From positions 14,216,963 to 14,280,962 of the forward strand of contig NC_037643.1 of assembly GCF_003254395.2 (NCBI RefSeq): a stretch of DNA of 64,000 nt, read 5' to 3'. A program made the position numbers and the translations under genes. This document shows positions 1 to 12,939 of the stretch, piece after piece; the first letter of the stretch is position 1, and every line of letters begins with the position of its first letter. The notes beneath the pieces were generated by a model, which ran no database searches, had not been told where the DNA came from, and saw only the letters and a program-made list of their open reading frames with translations. Source of the stretch: Apis mellifera. Lineage: Eukaryota > Arthropoda > Insecta > Hymenoptera > Apidae.

Positions 1-514
1 AGGGGGACACAAAAGCCGCCGCAATTACTGCTTCCGTTTTGTCCGTTCTACCGGATGTCCTATTCATACTCGTCACTATGAGCGCCGTTACTTCCGTCAT
101 TGTACGTTACGGATCTACGACCGATTGTAAATCATTCTCTTTCTAGTCTTTCTTCCACGTCTTCCGTTTCATAATAATCGACGTGATGCGACGTTTCACG
201 CGATAAATTGGTGTGAAATTTGGTTTAAAATCTTTAAATTTTCAAAATTTATAAACAGCGAACGAAAATTTCTTTTGATATCAATTTAATTATTATTTTA
301 AGCGTTATTTTCTAAATTATATTATTCAGAAGAAATTTTTAATCAATTAATCTTTATGAATAAAAAGAAGAGTTGTACGAAACAGCTGATGGCGCATAAA
401 TTATTCGCTGATTATTTTCAGCTGTTTCTAAAACTCGCATCGAGATACGATGGCGTCTCGAGATTCTCAAGATCGAACGTGTGATAAATTCTATCCGGCA
501 AGACCGAGATTACA

Positions 515-595
515 ATGGTGGCCGCGAGCATGACAGATCTAGATCATAACACGTTCCTCCGTGAATTATGGATACAAGATGGTATACCTGAGCTG
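515..595 (+). CDS. possible first coding exon (weak)
   Basis: An ATG in a reasonable context (acaATGG) opens 27 codons that end exactly at a donor-like site (CTG|GTAATT). The phase is 0, the same as the acceptor of the TNFR-type exon at 3996, so the two could be spliced together directly or through other exons. Against this, the peptide begins MVAASMTDLDHN and has no signal peptide, which a TNF receptor ectodomain would need, and I do not recognise it. It could equally be an untranslated or chance frame. Confidence 0.17.
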
Positions 596-2630
596 GTAAT
601 TGAGTTTGAAAATGATGTAGTCCTGTGAAAGATTGCTCCTGAACATCTGTTTACGAAACAAAAGATCTCCCTTTTACTCTTCGATTTCTTGCGAGCATAA
701 AATAATCGATTATATGCATTCTTTTGTACTTGTTTAAATTAAAACTGAAAGAAAAAAAATCTTGTAAACACTTCTTTACGAAACAGAAACTGTTCTTTTG
801 TTTTTTTCATTGATTATAAATAATTGTTATTCATTTTAAAAAATAATAATTTTTATAAAATTTTCAACTTAAAATAATGATCGTTATTCTTGAAAATTTG
901 ATTCGAGAATCGTGAATCAAGTATCATCCTCTGGTTTCTTCTTCTGGTTCTTTTTTTTCGTTAGTCATTTGAACCTGGTGGTTAGAGAGACAGTGCAAAT
1001 TCCATGGATTTGTCAAGCTCAGGTTTCACCGTATTCGAACGACAATGTTTTACGTGCTAAGGAAAAGGAAGAGGTTAGGAGAAGCCTGGTTACAAGCACG
1101 GAGAAATGATCGGAAATTGTTAAAGACTGTTTCCAAGTGTAGCCACTCGGATACTTATGCCAATTCCTTTCCAGGATGTAATTTCCTGTTCAGCTTCCGT
1201 ACGTCAACCCTTTTATTATTGATTAAAGACGAAGAACCCTCCGGACACAGCGACCTTTCGAAGAGACGCTTCACCGATCGTGAAGAAAATTATTTTTTTT
1301 TCCATTCCAAGAAGGATCTTTAACTGCTGTTTATAAGTCGTACAAGAGAAAAGTTTGTCGTAAAAAAATAAAATCGTGTTCAAAAAATCAAGATTTGATT
1401 GCCAATTACTCGAAAATTAACCTAACTTTTCTTGATCATCAATAAAAAATGAAATCCCTATGCAACTCAACATTTGAATTTTTTCTATAGTGACTGAATT
1501 TCTACTACATTAAATATCATTATATTGATATCAAAATATATATATACATAAAGAAACACTAACCTCAAATGCCAACTGACTCGAGTAGCTTGAACTTTAG
1601 GTTACTTTAAGGGACAGCATATGTTGTATGTGTAATGAACTGATCGGATAATTTGACAACGACAATACGGCGCTGAAAAGATCACTATTATTAACCCCTT
1701 TGATGGGACTTGTCTTGTTCGCAAATTGACAGGGTGCATCCTTACGTGATGGTCGAGCTCGTATTACGCGACCGATAAAATGACACTACCTACAAATTCA
1801 TATATTGTTTGCTACTTGAGTCTTTTGAAAAATTATCTATATATACGACTAAATTTTTATATTAGTTACTTTTAAACTGAAATCGAATTAATGCAACATT
1901 TTCTATGTATAAATTAATACTTTATAATATGTATTATTTATGTATTATATTAATAAATATAATCAAAAGAGACAAAGAAATCTGAACTTTAAAAGAATAA
2001 AAAGTTTTTGTAGTTTCATCTTTGTTGATACTATTGGATTTACATCTGACAATATGCCAGAATTATAATTTCTATGAAAATATTTAAAATATGAAAAAGG
2101 ATTTAAAGCTTTAATTACAATTATGTAGATTTTACGTTGTTACGTAGATTTACGTTGCTTTTCTAATGATTTTGAAAATGTTTATTCATATTAATCAAGA
2201 CTTTTACAAAGAAAGAGCAAAGCTTCGAGGATAATATTACCTTTAATTAAAGAACTCGTATGATAGTTACTTGTGAAAGATAATGTTCGCTGAGAGGAAG
2301 ATAATTATGAAAAATAAATGAAAAAGAGATAACAAAATGAAAGAATTATTTCGATTATTATTTAGAAAAAACTTATTTTAAATATTAATTTATCCTTAAT
2401 ATTAAAAAATTCATTCTTAAATTAATATTTAATTATTGTTTTTAAAACTTATAAAAATTCTATAACCTTAAAATTTTAATCTAAAAATTCTTACAATGGG
2501 ATACGTATTTCGAGCAATCGACGTTACTTCATCTCGATCGAATTTTCTTGGTGTTGTCGCTAAGGAGAAAATAAGGCAACGAAATAAAAGAAAAGAAAAG
2601 ATGAAAAAGTTTCACAAATGAATGGAGCCC

Positions 2631-2699
2631 GGTGCAATGATGCACCTGATGGTTGGTGACTGTTGGCGCGTGCCAACACACAGCGACAGCTGTCAGCTG
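2631..2699. promoter_or_regulatory. cluster of short palindromes and two E-boxes
   Basis: A GC-rich island in AT-rich DNA contains a 6-bp-arm hairpin at 2631-2646 (GGTGCA/TGCACC), a 7-bp-arm hairpin at 2661-2678 (TGTTGGC/GCCAACA) and two CAGCTG E-boxes one base apart (2687-2692 and 2694-2699). CAGCTG is a typical site for basic helix-loop-helix factors. No gene product is visible here. A regulatory role is inference from motif density only. Confidence 0.3.
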
Positions 2700-3995
2700 C
2701 GACGAAACTATACCACTGGACCGAATCGTTCTTTTCATTACAAATGACGTTCTTCGTGCCCTCTATCTTCATTAATTTCAAACGGTGTGGACTACTGTAC
2801 TAGATATGATACAATAAACGTATTAATATCATAATAGAACATTCTGTGCGTGTAAAAGACGGATATTCTTCGAAAAATAAAAATTAATTGGAATTATAAT
2901 GATTTTGATTAACTCGGAAAAATTTTGGTTGTGTTCAATAAAACAAAAGATTTCCTTTGCCTCTATATAATATTAAAAGTATCTTAACCATAGAATTATT
3001 CTTATTATTAACTTAACCTGATTATTTAAAGACATGAAACTTCGTATTATAACACAAAATTAATTCTGAAAAAAAGATGTTATTAGCTTGAATATTCAAA
3101 AGAAAATATTCGAAAGAATATTCTTTGAGATCGTTATTTGCATTTAAAAGAAGATCAAGTGATCGTTTATAAAAATTCATGAAGATATAAATAAAGCTAA
3201 TAGTAGTAAAGTTATAAAAAATTCTTAGCAGGTTGATTGTACACATTTTCTGCTGTATCTCGATCGATGTTTGAGAGATTACAAAAGAAAGGTACAAGGT
3301 GTTCCCATAGTCAGGTGCTTTTATCCTTTGGCACCTGTTCCTTGAAGCTATGCTGTAAATTTAGAACAAAGTGACTTTCAACTTTATATATCATGTACAA
3401 TATTTTGTTCAATTAAAAAAGTAACTTTATCGTTATGTGTATAATTTAAAAATTTATTTTAATCAATTTACTTATTGAAAATAAATATGTGTTATAATAA
3501 TATTTTATTTTTAATAATTTAAAAATTTAAATATATGATAATAATTTTTAAAATTAATTAAGATTTATTTTTCTAAATGCGTGGCAAGTAAAATATAAAA
3601 TATATAAATAAATATACAATTATATTTTTGCAAAAGAAAGGAAATTAACATAATTTAAAATTAATTACAAATTCTGTCACATCTGCCGCTACAAATTTTT
3701 ATCGAAACCGGTTTGCTCGACGATTTCTCGTTAAAATTTCTTTATCCACCGAACTTTATAATTTGTCTTCTAAATAAATCACTATCACGTTTCTCCTTCA
3801 AAGTATCCTTCCTATTCTCTCGAAATTGAAACCGTATACTGTCTTCTCAAAGAGGTTAATCGATTAAAAACAAAAATCTCAAAAATTCGAAAAATGTCGA
3901 GATCATTGAAGAAATGTGTAACAATTAAGGAGGCAACACGAGCCTCCAGTGTTGGACGAATTCTCTCCGACCAATCGTGTTTATCGTTGTTCCAG

Positions 3996-4460
3996 GTGAA
4001 CGAAGCGAGGCCACGTATCAGGCATCAGAAGGGCGGCAGTCACTGCAGCAGATGCGGTCCAGGATGGGGTGTCGTGAACCGCTGCGTTCGTGGTCGTGAT
4101 ACTGAATGTGGAAAATGTGCACCGGGCACCTACAGTCCTCACCACAGCATTCAGCCATGTTGGATCTGCTCTAGATGCGGCCCGGGCCTGTACGAGGCGC
4201 ATCCTTGCACTTCGAAAACGGACACAGTCTGCGATTCTTGCCACAGGCCAGCTCCGGATAATCCTGATTACCAGAGAAAATGCAAAGGGCGAACAAATCT
4301 GTTCCTGGCTCCGGAAGATGCGTTAGAAACTGGAGAAGAGAGTATCTTGGTAAATGATCCTGATGGACAAGACCAGTTGGACGATGGAAAGGAATTGTTA
4401 GAGAAGGATGCTGAAGCGGCCATTCTTAACGAAGAATTGAATTCTTTGGAAAGGTTCTAA
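3996..4460 (+). CDS. TNF-receptor-type cysteine-rich protein, 3' terminal exon (partial)
   Basis: This exon encodes 154 residues and a stop. Residues 13 to about 75 hold TNFR cysteine-rich repeats: clustered CxxC pairs, GPGW and CAPGTYS turns, a second CSRCGPGLY unit and the typical end TDTVCDSC. TNFR repeats bind TNF-family ligands outside the cell. The exon start is set by a good acceptor (ttatcgttgttccag|GTG, phase 0). The open frame runs back to an ATG at 3894, but those 34 residues have no signal peptide and span the pyrimidine tract, so I treat them as intron. The last 50 or so residues are rich in Asp and Glu. No transmembrane helix or death domain follows the repeats, so the protein may be secreted or may have its membrane segment in an earlier exon. 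It is a distant relative of insect Wengen and Grindelwald, but I do not assign it to either. Confidence 0.75.
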   Translation: MNEARPRIRHQKGGSHCSRCGPGWGVVNRCVRGRDTECGKCAPGTYSPHHSIQPCWICSRCGPGLYEAHPCTSKTDTVCDSCHRPAPDNPDYQRKCKGRTNLFLAPEDALETGEESILVNDPDGQDQLDDGKELLEKDAEAAILNEELNSLERF

Positions 4461-4874
4461 AATGGTTCTAAAATCTTTGATCATTGAGTTGTATCAAGGA
4501 GGCAGTTCAGTCACTTCCATTACATATTTTGCTTCCATTTTACATGGAGACAATTTATGAAGAATTTTTTGTGGAGAATTATTGTGTTCAATTATTGTGA
4601 ACAAAATTGTTTACCATTTCTATTTCTTCCTATTAATGTTGCAAGTAGAATTGCATAAGAAGAAAGTTCTTTTTTGTCATGGATGATTTAAACTTGATGT
4701 ATTTTTTGTATATTAAGTATTGTAATTTAATTACAACTACTTGTCAATTCTGGTGCTCATTTTTTCAACTTTCTTATCGTTTCTTTTTCTTGTATATGAT
4801 TATTAATATGTATAATTCTTTGAAGTGGAGATCGGCTTGAACCGATTTACTAGTCAGTTAGTTGCTAAGTAGTC

Positions 4875-4880
4875 AATAAA
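4875..4880 (+). terminator. poly(A) signal AATAAA of the TNFR-type gene
   Basis: A canonical AATAAA lies about 415 bases after the stop codon, followed by a T/GT-rich stretch (gttaatgttttattctcg). It is the first canonical hexamer on this strand after the stop and the likely 3' end of the transcript. Confidence 0.55.
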
Positions 4881-7800
4881 ATGTAATATACGAAGTTAAT
4901 GTTTTATTCTCGTTTTAATTATTAGAGTTGAACTTTATGGTGTATATTATTGTAAACACTGCGTTTCATAATATGTGTATCGCACCTTTGATGTCAATAA
5001 TTATTTATAATATAATACTTCTAGTTTATTATACTGTTATATATTCATTGAATGACATCGATTTTATTATTATTTTCTTCTCAAAATGTTTCAAAGATTC
5101 GGACGTGTATATGATAGCTAAAGAAACCTAAAAAAAAATCTTTTTTTTTTAAGATCCAAAAATGCAAATTATTATTTATGCATTCAGCAACTTAATTAAT
5201 TAAGGGATAATTAAGAGCATCCTGATTGTAGATCCCTGAATGATATAATGTACACTTTAGAATCTAAGTATATTTATATACTCAAAGATCTCTTTAATAT
5301 CATGCGAATTTTTACTTTAAAAAAAAAAGAAAAAAAGAGTCTTCCCTTTTTTTTTTTATTAAGAAAATCTGGAGAACTCTTTCATTTCTAAAAGTAAATT
5401 TGTATATCTATTGTATTAATATATTATTATACTGTTCAAAAGTTTGGATTAATTAATCAATAATTAATAATTTATATAATTTAACTTAATTCAAGAGAAA
5501 ACAAAAACATTTTATCTTAGATTACAAATTTTTACAAGTTTTTAATAAAAGTTTCTCCAAGAGAATTCCAAACTTTTGAAGAATAATGTACATATGTTGA
5601 AAAATTACCAAACATTTTTCTCACTGTATGATCTCTTTAGAAAGATTTTTCTTATTATAAAATGAGCGAATTTTAACGTGGAATCATGTGTATACACGCC
5701 TCTAGAAATTACTCATATATACAAAGTGTGTAAATACATTTCTGTAAATATAAGAATAATAATAATTAAGTTAAGAACAATAATGATATGATTAAGTTGT
5801 TATTAAAATTTGTGAACAAAAATCTTCGATTATGATTGTAATCTTTTTTCTTCTTTTTGATTCCTTTTTGGAAATATATTGATTTTACCTTCGATACTTT
5901 TATATGAAAAACTTTTGTAATTTCATTATCGAAATATTGCAGGGAATATAAAAATATTGTTTTCCATAAAATCTTAATAATTTCGAATTTAGAAATTTAC
6001 CAAAGTACCATTATATTTTCTATATCCGTTTTATTTATTTACGTCAATGTTCATTCCATCGATGGACGTGGCCGCAAGAGGCACGTCTAACTGTGACACA
6101 ATAAAATACAGATATAATAATCTATATAAATTCTTTCTTCTATTACAACCTTCTCCTCTATTATGTGCACGCTCGAAAAAATCATAGAAAGAGTATCTGT
6201 CAATATGTATATGTAATTATATATTTGTTCGATGCTCAAATATATATATATATATGTTTAATTAATGATACTATTGTCGCGTCTTATGACGAATATATTT
6301 ATATCAGACATAATTCGTCAAATATCATTCGAATTATTATGCACGGTATAATACGAATACATATACTATATTATAGTATAATCATATCATATTATACATG
6401 ATGAAAAAAAAATAAATAAATAAAAACAATTGCTCTCGAAATTCTAAAGGAGCATATATGAATAATTTGACGATAGCTTTATTTTTTTATTCGTTTTTAC
6501 CTGTAAATGCGATGCGATTCTCTACTTGCATTGAGAACGATAAATCGTTATTATCTGAAATTAAAGATTACAAATATTCAAAAATCTCGGTCGATAACAA
6601 TAGTTTTGTAGTAATATTAAAGTTTAAATATTTAACATTATTTAGACGAGATTCTAATTTCGAGATTAAATTTACGTTGTCACTGCTACCACTTTATATC
6701 AGTATAATTTTTTTTTAAGTTTTAAATTTCATATATTTATGATTTTTAAAAAAATTTTATTTATTTTACCTTATATAAAGATAATTTCAATCAATTGATA
6801 GCAATGGAAACGTATATATTGTAACTATATACGAACAAAATCTCTAAAAATTTGGTTAGTCTCACAAATAAATTTGTTCGTATGATTATAAAATCATTAC
6901 ATCGATAATAGTGTTGATTATATTCGATAAATTTATAATACTTCATAATTGTGATGTGAAACAACGTCGTTACATTCTCGTGCGCTGTTATCTATCTATA
7001 AAAATAAATTATTGCAAAATATTCCATAATGCGGTGAGATACAATACAAATAAAATAATCCTCGCATTTGATTTAACTGTATTAATACTCTGTACTAATT
7101 GAGCTAACCTCAGCTATATGTTATCTATCTCTCTAAGGAACTTTGGAAATACATACAAAACATTTATTTTTCAACTATTATTTCTTGTCTTGTCAAATGT
7201 ACGTATCGTTTTCTTTAATGATGAAAATTTCAAAACTGTACTGTAGTACATACCAAGTATTTCATAACCTATATATTATATACCTTTTTAAATATTAAAC
7301 ATAACAAATATTTCTTTGTGTCAAACTTTGCTTTTGTTTTCTTGTAATCCATACTTGATATTATCGAACAATTGTTACATAAAAAGTATCAAAAAACGGG
7401 AATTGAATCAATTCTATTGCTATTGACAACACATCGTAACATGGAAAATATTCCAGGACTCAGGACGCTCTTGAAGTTAGGCATAATTCGCGAACACAAT
7501 TCACTGGAACATTGTCGAGCAATTTCATAACGTTCTTTAAACAGTCGTATAATTTGTTTTTCATTGACATAGTGTGGACCCCGTAGAAATTTTTATACTT
7601 TCAAAATCGAAGAAGAAACTATGATTTTTCTTCTTTCGTTTTTCGATTATTTTGGCACGATGTTTAAAAGCTTCGAAGCTAAAAAAAAGCCTAAAAAAAA
7701 CATTCTTAATTTCTATTCTATAAAGGATTTGATAAAAAAAAAATTCGAAGAAGAATTCGGAAAGATATTATCGCGCACTCCACAGTTTGATTTGATATTG

Positions 7801-10800
7801 TATAAGAATACAACATATATATACACATATATTTTAAGTATGTATATAGAATTTTTCATTTGATCGACAATTCGAACAATTTTTATGCAGAAATGTGTTT
7901 GTATTGTTCGTTGTATTTTTTAAAGCGAGATTATTATTTTGAATCCCTTCTTTCTTTATTCTTACAAACGAATGAAATGATAATTTACTTTCTTAATAAT
8001 CCGATACGATTTTTATAGTTGTTCGATAATTCTGAAATTATGTAAATCATTTATATCGACAATTAAATTCTTAAAAGGATTGAATGTGTGATTTTCTCAT
8101 CGACACGTCGATTACTCAATATTTAATATAATAAAATAAAATTATATATGCTCGGCTCAGACAGGGCCAACGTTAATACAAAAGCCAGTCGAATAATCGA
8201 GAGAGCACATGTACGACATTATATATATATGTATAGTTTAATAATATAAATCAATAGCATTTTACAAACGTACATATATGTACAGCTAAACGGATACAAA
8301 ATAATGCTCGCAGAAAAATCGCAAAAGATTGATTTCTTAAAGTGAACGTTATCGTTAATAGAAAAAAAAGAAATAAACGTAAAAATTATTAAGTAACTTG
8401 GAAATTTTTGAGAATTTGCCTCCTGTGTAAAGATTAAATGTAGAAATTTTTCTTACGAAATATTCCACTTGAAATCGATCAGAAATCGATCGCTGTGCTT
8501 TGTGCGATGCACATTAAAAGATAAATTTTAAAATCAAATAAAGATAAACGAGAAACTATTATTTTCAATGGCTTAACGAATTATAACTTTTTTTAAACAT
8601 GATTATTACATAGTTTTATTTCACACATAACCAATATACGAGTAAAAAATTTCTATGAAATCTCTAAATTTGGTCACTTTTCAACAAGTATGACTATATA
8701 ACGTCACAGCCATAAGTGATTCATACAACATCATACGAATTTACATTCATTTACACATATATGTATTTAATTTTCTTACAAGATTTTATTAATCCTAAAA
8801 AAGTTGTAATGTATAAAAGGTGTAATTGATATTTGGAGACTTGAAACACTCATCAAGAAACATCAAAATTTCTAGTAAATATAAATTCGAAAATTATTAA
8901 TTGTATTACAGAAAAATATTGTCAATGGATTATTTGTTTTCTTTTGTCTAATTCTAATTAGTTAATTTCAATGGTTCATTATTTTTTATCATTTATTTTA
9001 TGATATGCTATTTATTTTTTTTAAATATATTTTGTATAAAGAAAACAAAATAGAAAAAAAATAAGATATTTTTGAATCTTAAAAATTAATTATCATATAT
9101 TTTAAGATTTTAATAAATTTAAATATCTTAATTTCCATAAATTCATTCAATATTTTTGAAATATGAAATATTAATTTTTAAACGTAAAAACGTTTAAAAA
9201 AATATTCAAAATTATATAAATAATACGTTAAGCCATTGAAATCTATTTTTTTCTATTTTAATCAAATTTGCTACATTAAATCTATACACGGAATCGAAAA
9301 ATTAATAAGATGTAAAAAAAAAAAAAAAAGAAGACAGATAAAAGATCGATTTACCGGAATAAATCTCTAGCGTTGTAACAAAAGCATTTCATTAATATGT
9401 CACGTTTCGACACCGCAACGTAATAATTTAACAATTGTGTGTGTGCCATTGCACACATCTCAATAATTCGTATTATATATGTATACATATACATATGTAC
9501 AAGATGTTCATCATAATGGTCACCATAATTTTTCATATTTTTCTGCTAATTCTATGAGGAAATATTTTGAACAAAAGATAACAATTTATTATAATCAATA
9601 CTCAATTTTAAATAGATAATAAAAGTTTTCAACAAAAATTGATCAAAAAATCATCTCAAGATTATAAATTATTATTGAAAAATTAAAAATATGATGCTAT
9701 TTGAAAAAGTCAACTTTGAAACTTTTTTATAGAAAAAAAAATTAATATATAGATAAATATAGACAACTGATTTTAACTTTTATTCAAAACATCTTTTTAA
9801 CGGATTATCAGAAATATTTAAAAAATGGTGGATTAAAGCTTAAAGAAACACCTTGTATATATATATTTATTTGTATATTTATATATATTTATATGAATTA
9901 TGTATATTTTATTTATATGACATATGCATTCGCGCGCGCGTGTATATATATTGTGTGTATATATATATGTATATATATATGTATGTGTATAATATATATA
10001 TATATATATACATATATACGTGTCATTCGTATGTACGTTTAATCAGATGAATATGATTCACATTTCTATAAACACATTAATGCATGTGAAAACGGTGGAA
10101 TAGAATTCATACGAACCCCGCTTCATTTTTTTTTTAAATAATTTTTTAACAAATCCATGACTGGGTCTAATTTTTCGATTATCGATTAATCAATTTAATT
10201 AATAATTATATTCATGTTATTTTTATTTGTTCATATATAATTGTTGTTTCACGCTTAGAGATCGAGAAAATATCGAGATATATATTTTTACATATCTATA
10301 TGTACAAAATCGATTAAATTCGATATGCAAAAATAATTACGAAACAAAAGGTTTGATTGATTTCAAGCTGTGTTGCAAGTCGTCTCGATTCTGCGCATTT
10401 TAAATTTGACTGACATGATGATGTATAATTAAAAAAAAAATAAATTTTTCAAATCATCGTAACCGATTTAATATATAAAGTATTTATATTTATTTATATA
10501 TATATGTATATGTATACGTGTGAATTTTCTTTGTTCATATTAATTTAAATTAGGAATGTTAATCTCTTAATATAATATAATAAATCGTGTCACCTTAAAT
10601 CAAAATAAACTGTATTTTTTTTCGCCAAATTCTCTTAAATATAAATAGATGTGTTTTTATTTAAGTCAAGTCAATTATTTTACTGCTCGACTTTCAGATA
10701 CTTTCAGCATTTCTAATTAAATTAAATATCATAGACAAATAATAAAAATAATTCACAATAAGGTCATGATTTAAAAAAAAGTCTAAATTAAAATTACACA

Positions 10801-12868
10801 AGCATTTCTATGTGAATTGTTGAAATGAAATGAAAAACTGAATGTTAAATACAAAAAATCAATTTTTCTTTTATCTAATGTATTTCATTTCATTTGATTC
10901 ATAATTTTTTTTTTTTTTTTATATATATAAACGTTTGTGTAATTTTAAGATATTTAATATGTATATTTAAGAGTACGTTTTTCGAGAATGAAAAAAAACT
11001 ATTCTTTAAACTTAAATTTGTAAACGCTAATTAGATATATATATAATACATTGTTATCTTGTTTATCCTCGATAAATTTTTAATATTCTTTTCGTTCACT
11101 TGGCGATTAAAATTTAAACTAAACATAATCGATAATAACGCTAAGAATGTTTTTAATAATAATATAGAAAGATATCAGCATTCTTAGCTACGCATTTTCT
11201 ATATAATAGATCTTTTTTAATATATGGTCATGTTTAAAGTTTTTGATTCATGCTAATACACAAATAATAATAATAATACAACAAGTCAAAAATAATAAAA
11301 GGAAATCACAGGTGGAATAAGGAAAAAGATTTCAAATATAAATTTATACTATATACGAACATAAAAAAAATATACATCTCGTTCGCATCATAAAGAAATA
11401 TATAAATGAAATAGCAGGAAGGAACGATATTACATAGATCGTCATGCCTGCAAGTACAGGATTTTTTGCGAGTCTCGTGCAATGCGACTCTTTGTCGGCA
11501 AACATTTAATCAATGCATTTCTTATATGTACAATTCAATTAGAGCTTTACAATTTTCACAATAACAGACAGAGTAGTAATCGTGAAGCATATATAATCGC
11601 AATGCAAACACGGTTTTTTTAAACATCGCTCAGAGCTGCTCTATTTCTTATATATATTTATTTGCTTTTCTTTTCTGCATTATCATTCGCAAAACATAAT
11701 AATCTCCAACGTATTTGTGAAATATTATCTGTACAAGATATACTACTGAAATATACATCTCACACAAGAGTCATTAAAGATGATTAGAAAAATTATACTA
11801 ATGATTACTTCTTTTATTTTATTATTATTATTATTATTATTTTTCTTTTTTTTTGTTCATTTACTTCTTTATTGAGTTCAATCACGCTTCTCTATGAGCT
11901 GTAGAATGTAACCAGCCATGGATTCTTACGTCAACGTATGAGGAGACGTTTTTAGAAAAAAAATCAGAGAAAGGAGCAAGGAAATAAGCGGAGTAGGAAT
12001 GGAAGGAAATCAGGGGATGGGGAGGAGCGTTGATCTCGCACCTACTAATTACAAGAGAAATTTTGAGCTCCGTTAAATACAAGGAAAAATCTATGATAAA
12101 CAACTAATATCATACAACTACTGACATCGTGCCCAAAGATCTACTCTCGCTCAACAATAATAATCTCAAAAAAAAAAAGAAACGAAAATTGATACGAAAA
12201 AAATCGTACGTACAAAGAAGGGAAGCTAAAAGGTAGATGAAAATGTGCCACGAGTATGCAAAATTAATATGATTGATTCATAATTACTCGATTACTCGAA
12301 AATACATTGAAAATACTCGTATCATTAAAATTAATTATAAAAATTTGTAAATAAAGTATATATATTGTATTAGTAATCTGAATCTTTGTGTGCAATGTAA
12401 TTCTTGAATGAAAAAAATCAATGAATTATCTCTTTTTTGCGAATACTCGTGACATATATCTATACAATTTTTTTTCTTTTTACTAAAAATACATATTAAA
12501 AAAAAAAAAAAAAAAAAAAAAAGGAAAAAAAAAGAAAGAAAAAAATTGTGATATATCTATATTTGTTACCTTTATTCATGGACCAATAGAGTCCATCATA
12601 GCCATTATATATATGTCATTTAGCTTTCTTTTCCTTTCTTTTTTTTCTTCTTTTTTTCTTTTTCTTTTTTCTCATCTACACAATTCATTCCTTTATCATA
12701 TTTATAGCAATCCTATGCTTTGTTCGTAGGATTATATGTGGTAACAATGTTTCGCCTACACAAGGGTTCAATTCTCATGACCATGTTATGAGTGTAAGCT
12801 TGGGTACAACAAATATTTCTTAACAAATAATCATCAGTATTTTTTTTGAACGTCGAGAGACGACATTC
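4881..12868. other. AT-rich intergenic region between convergent genes
   Basis: The TNFR-type gene (+) and AP-2 alpha (-) converge across this 8 kb. It is dominated by A/T runs and TA/CA dinucleotide tracts (for example 9855-10020) and by short open frames with low-complexity peptides. Slightly richer patches at 8150-8210, 11400-11520 and 11880-12100 could belong to long 3' untranslated regions of AP-2 alpha. I see no coding exon, tRNA or transposon that I can support. Confidence 0.5.
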
Positions 12869-12874
12869 TTTATT
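12869..12874 (-). terminator. proximal poly(A) signal AATAAA of AP-2 alpha
   Basis: On the - strand AATAAA occurs 65 bases after the AP-2 alpha stop codon. It would give a very short 3' UTR. More hexamers lie further downstream in the AT-rich DNA, so longer 3' ends are possible. Confidence 0.4.
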
Positions 12875-12939
12875 GATCACGATATGTCTTCCCACGGCGT
12901 TTCAGTGTATCTTAAATTAGTTTATGCCTGCTAGACCAT

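Larger units (their letters stand above)
1..3995. other. AT-rich upstream region, no secure gene
   Basis: This stretch lies 5' of the TNFR-type exon on the + strand and probably contains its introns and upstream exons, but I cannot place them firmly. The first 130 bases are GC-richer than the rest and have an open frame ending at about 170 with a hydrophobic stretch, which could be the end of an exon from outside the window. A possible exon at 515-595 and a regulatory-looking cluster at 2631-2699 are listed separately. The remainder is A/T-rich sequence with only short chance open frames. Confidence 0.5.

Noticed and set aside
3894..3995. Upstream extension of the TNFR-type frame to an ATG at 3894
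   Set aside because: The 34 added residues lack a signal peptide and overlap a pyrimidine-rich acceptor ending at 3995, so they are more likely intron.
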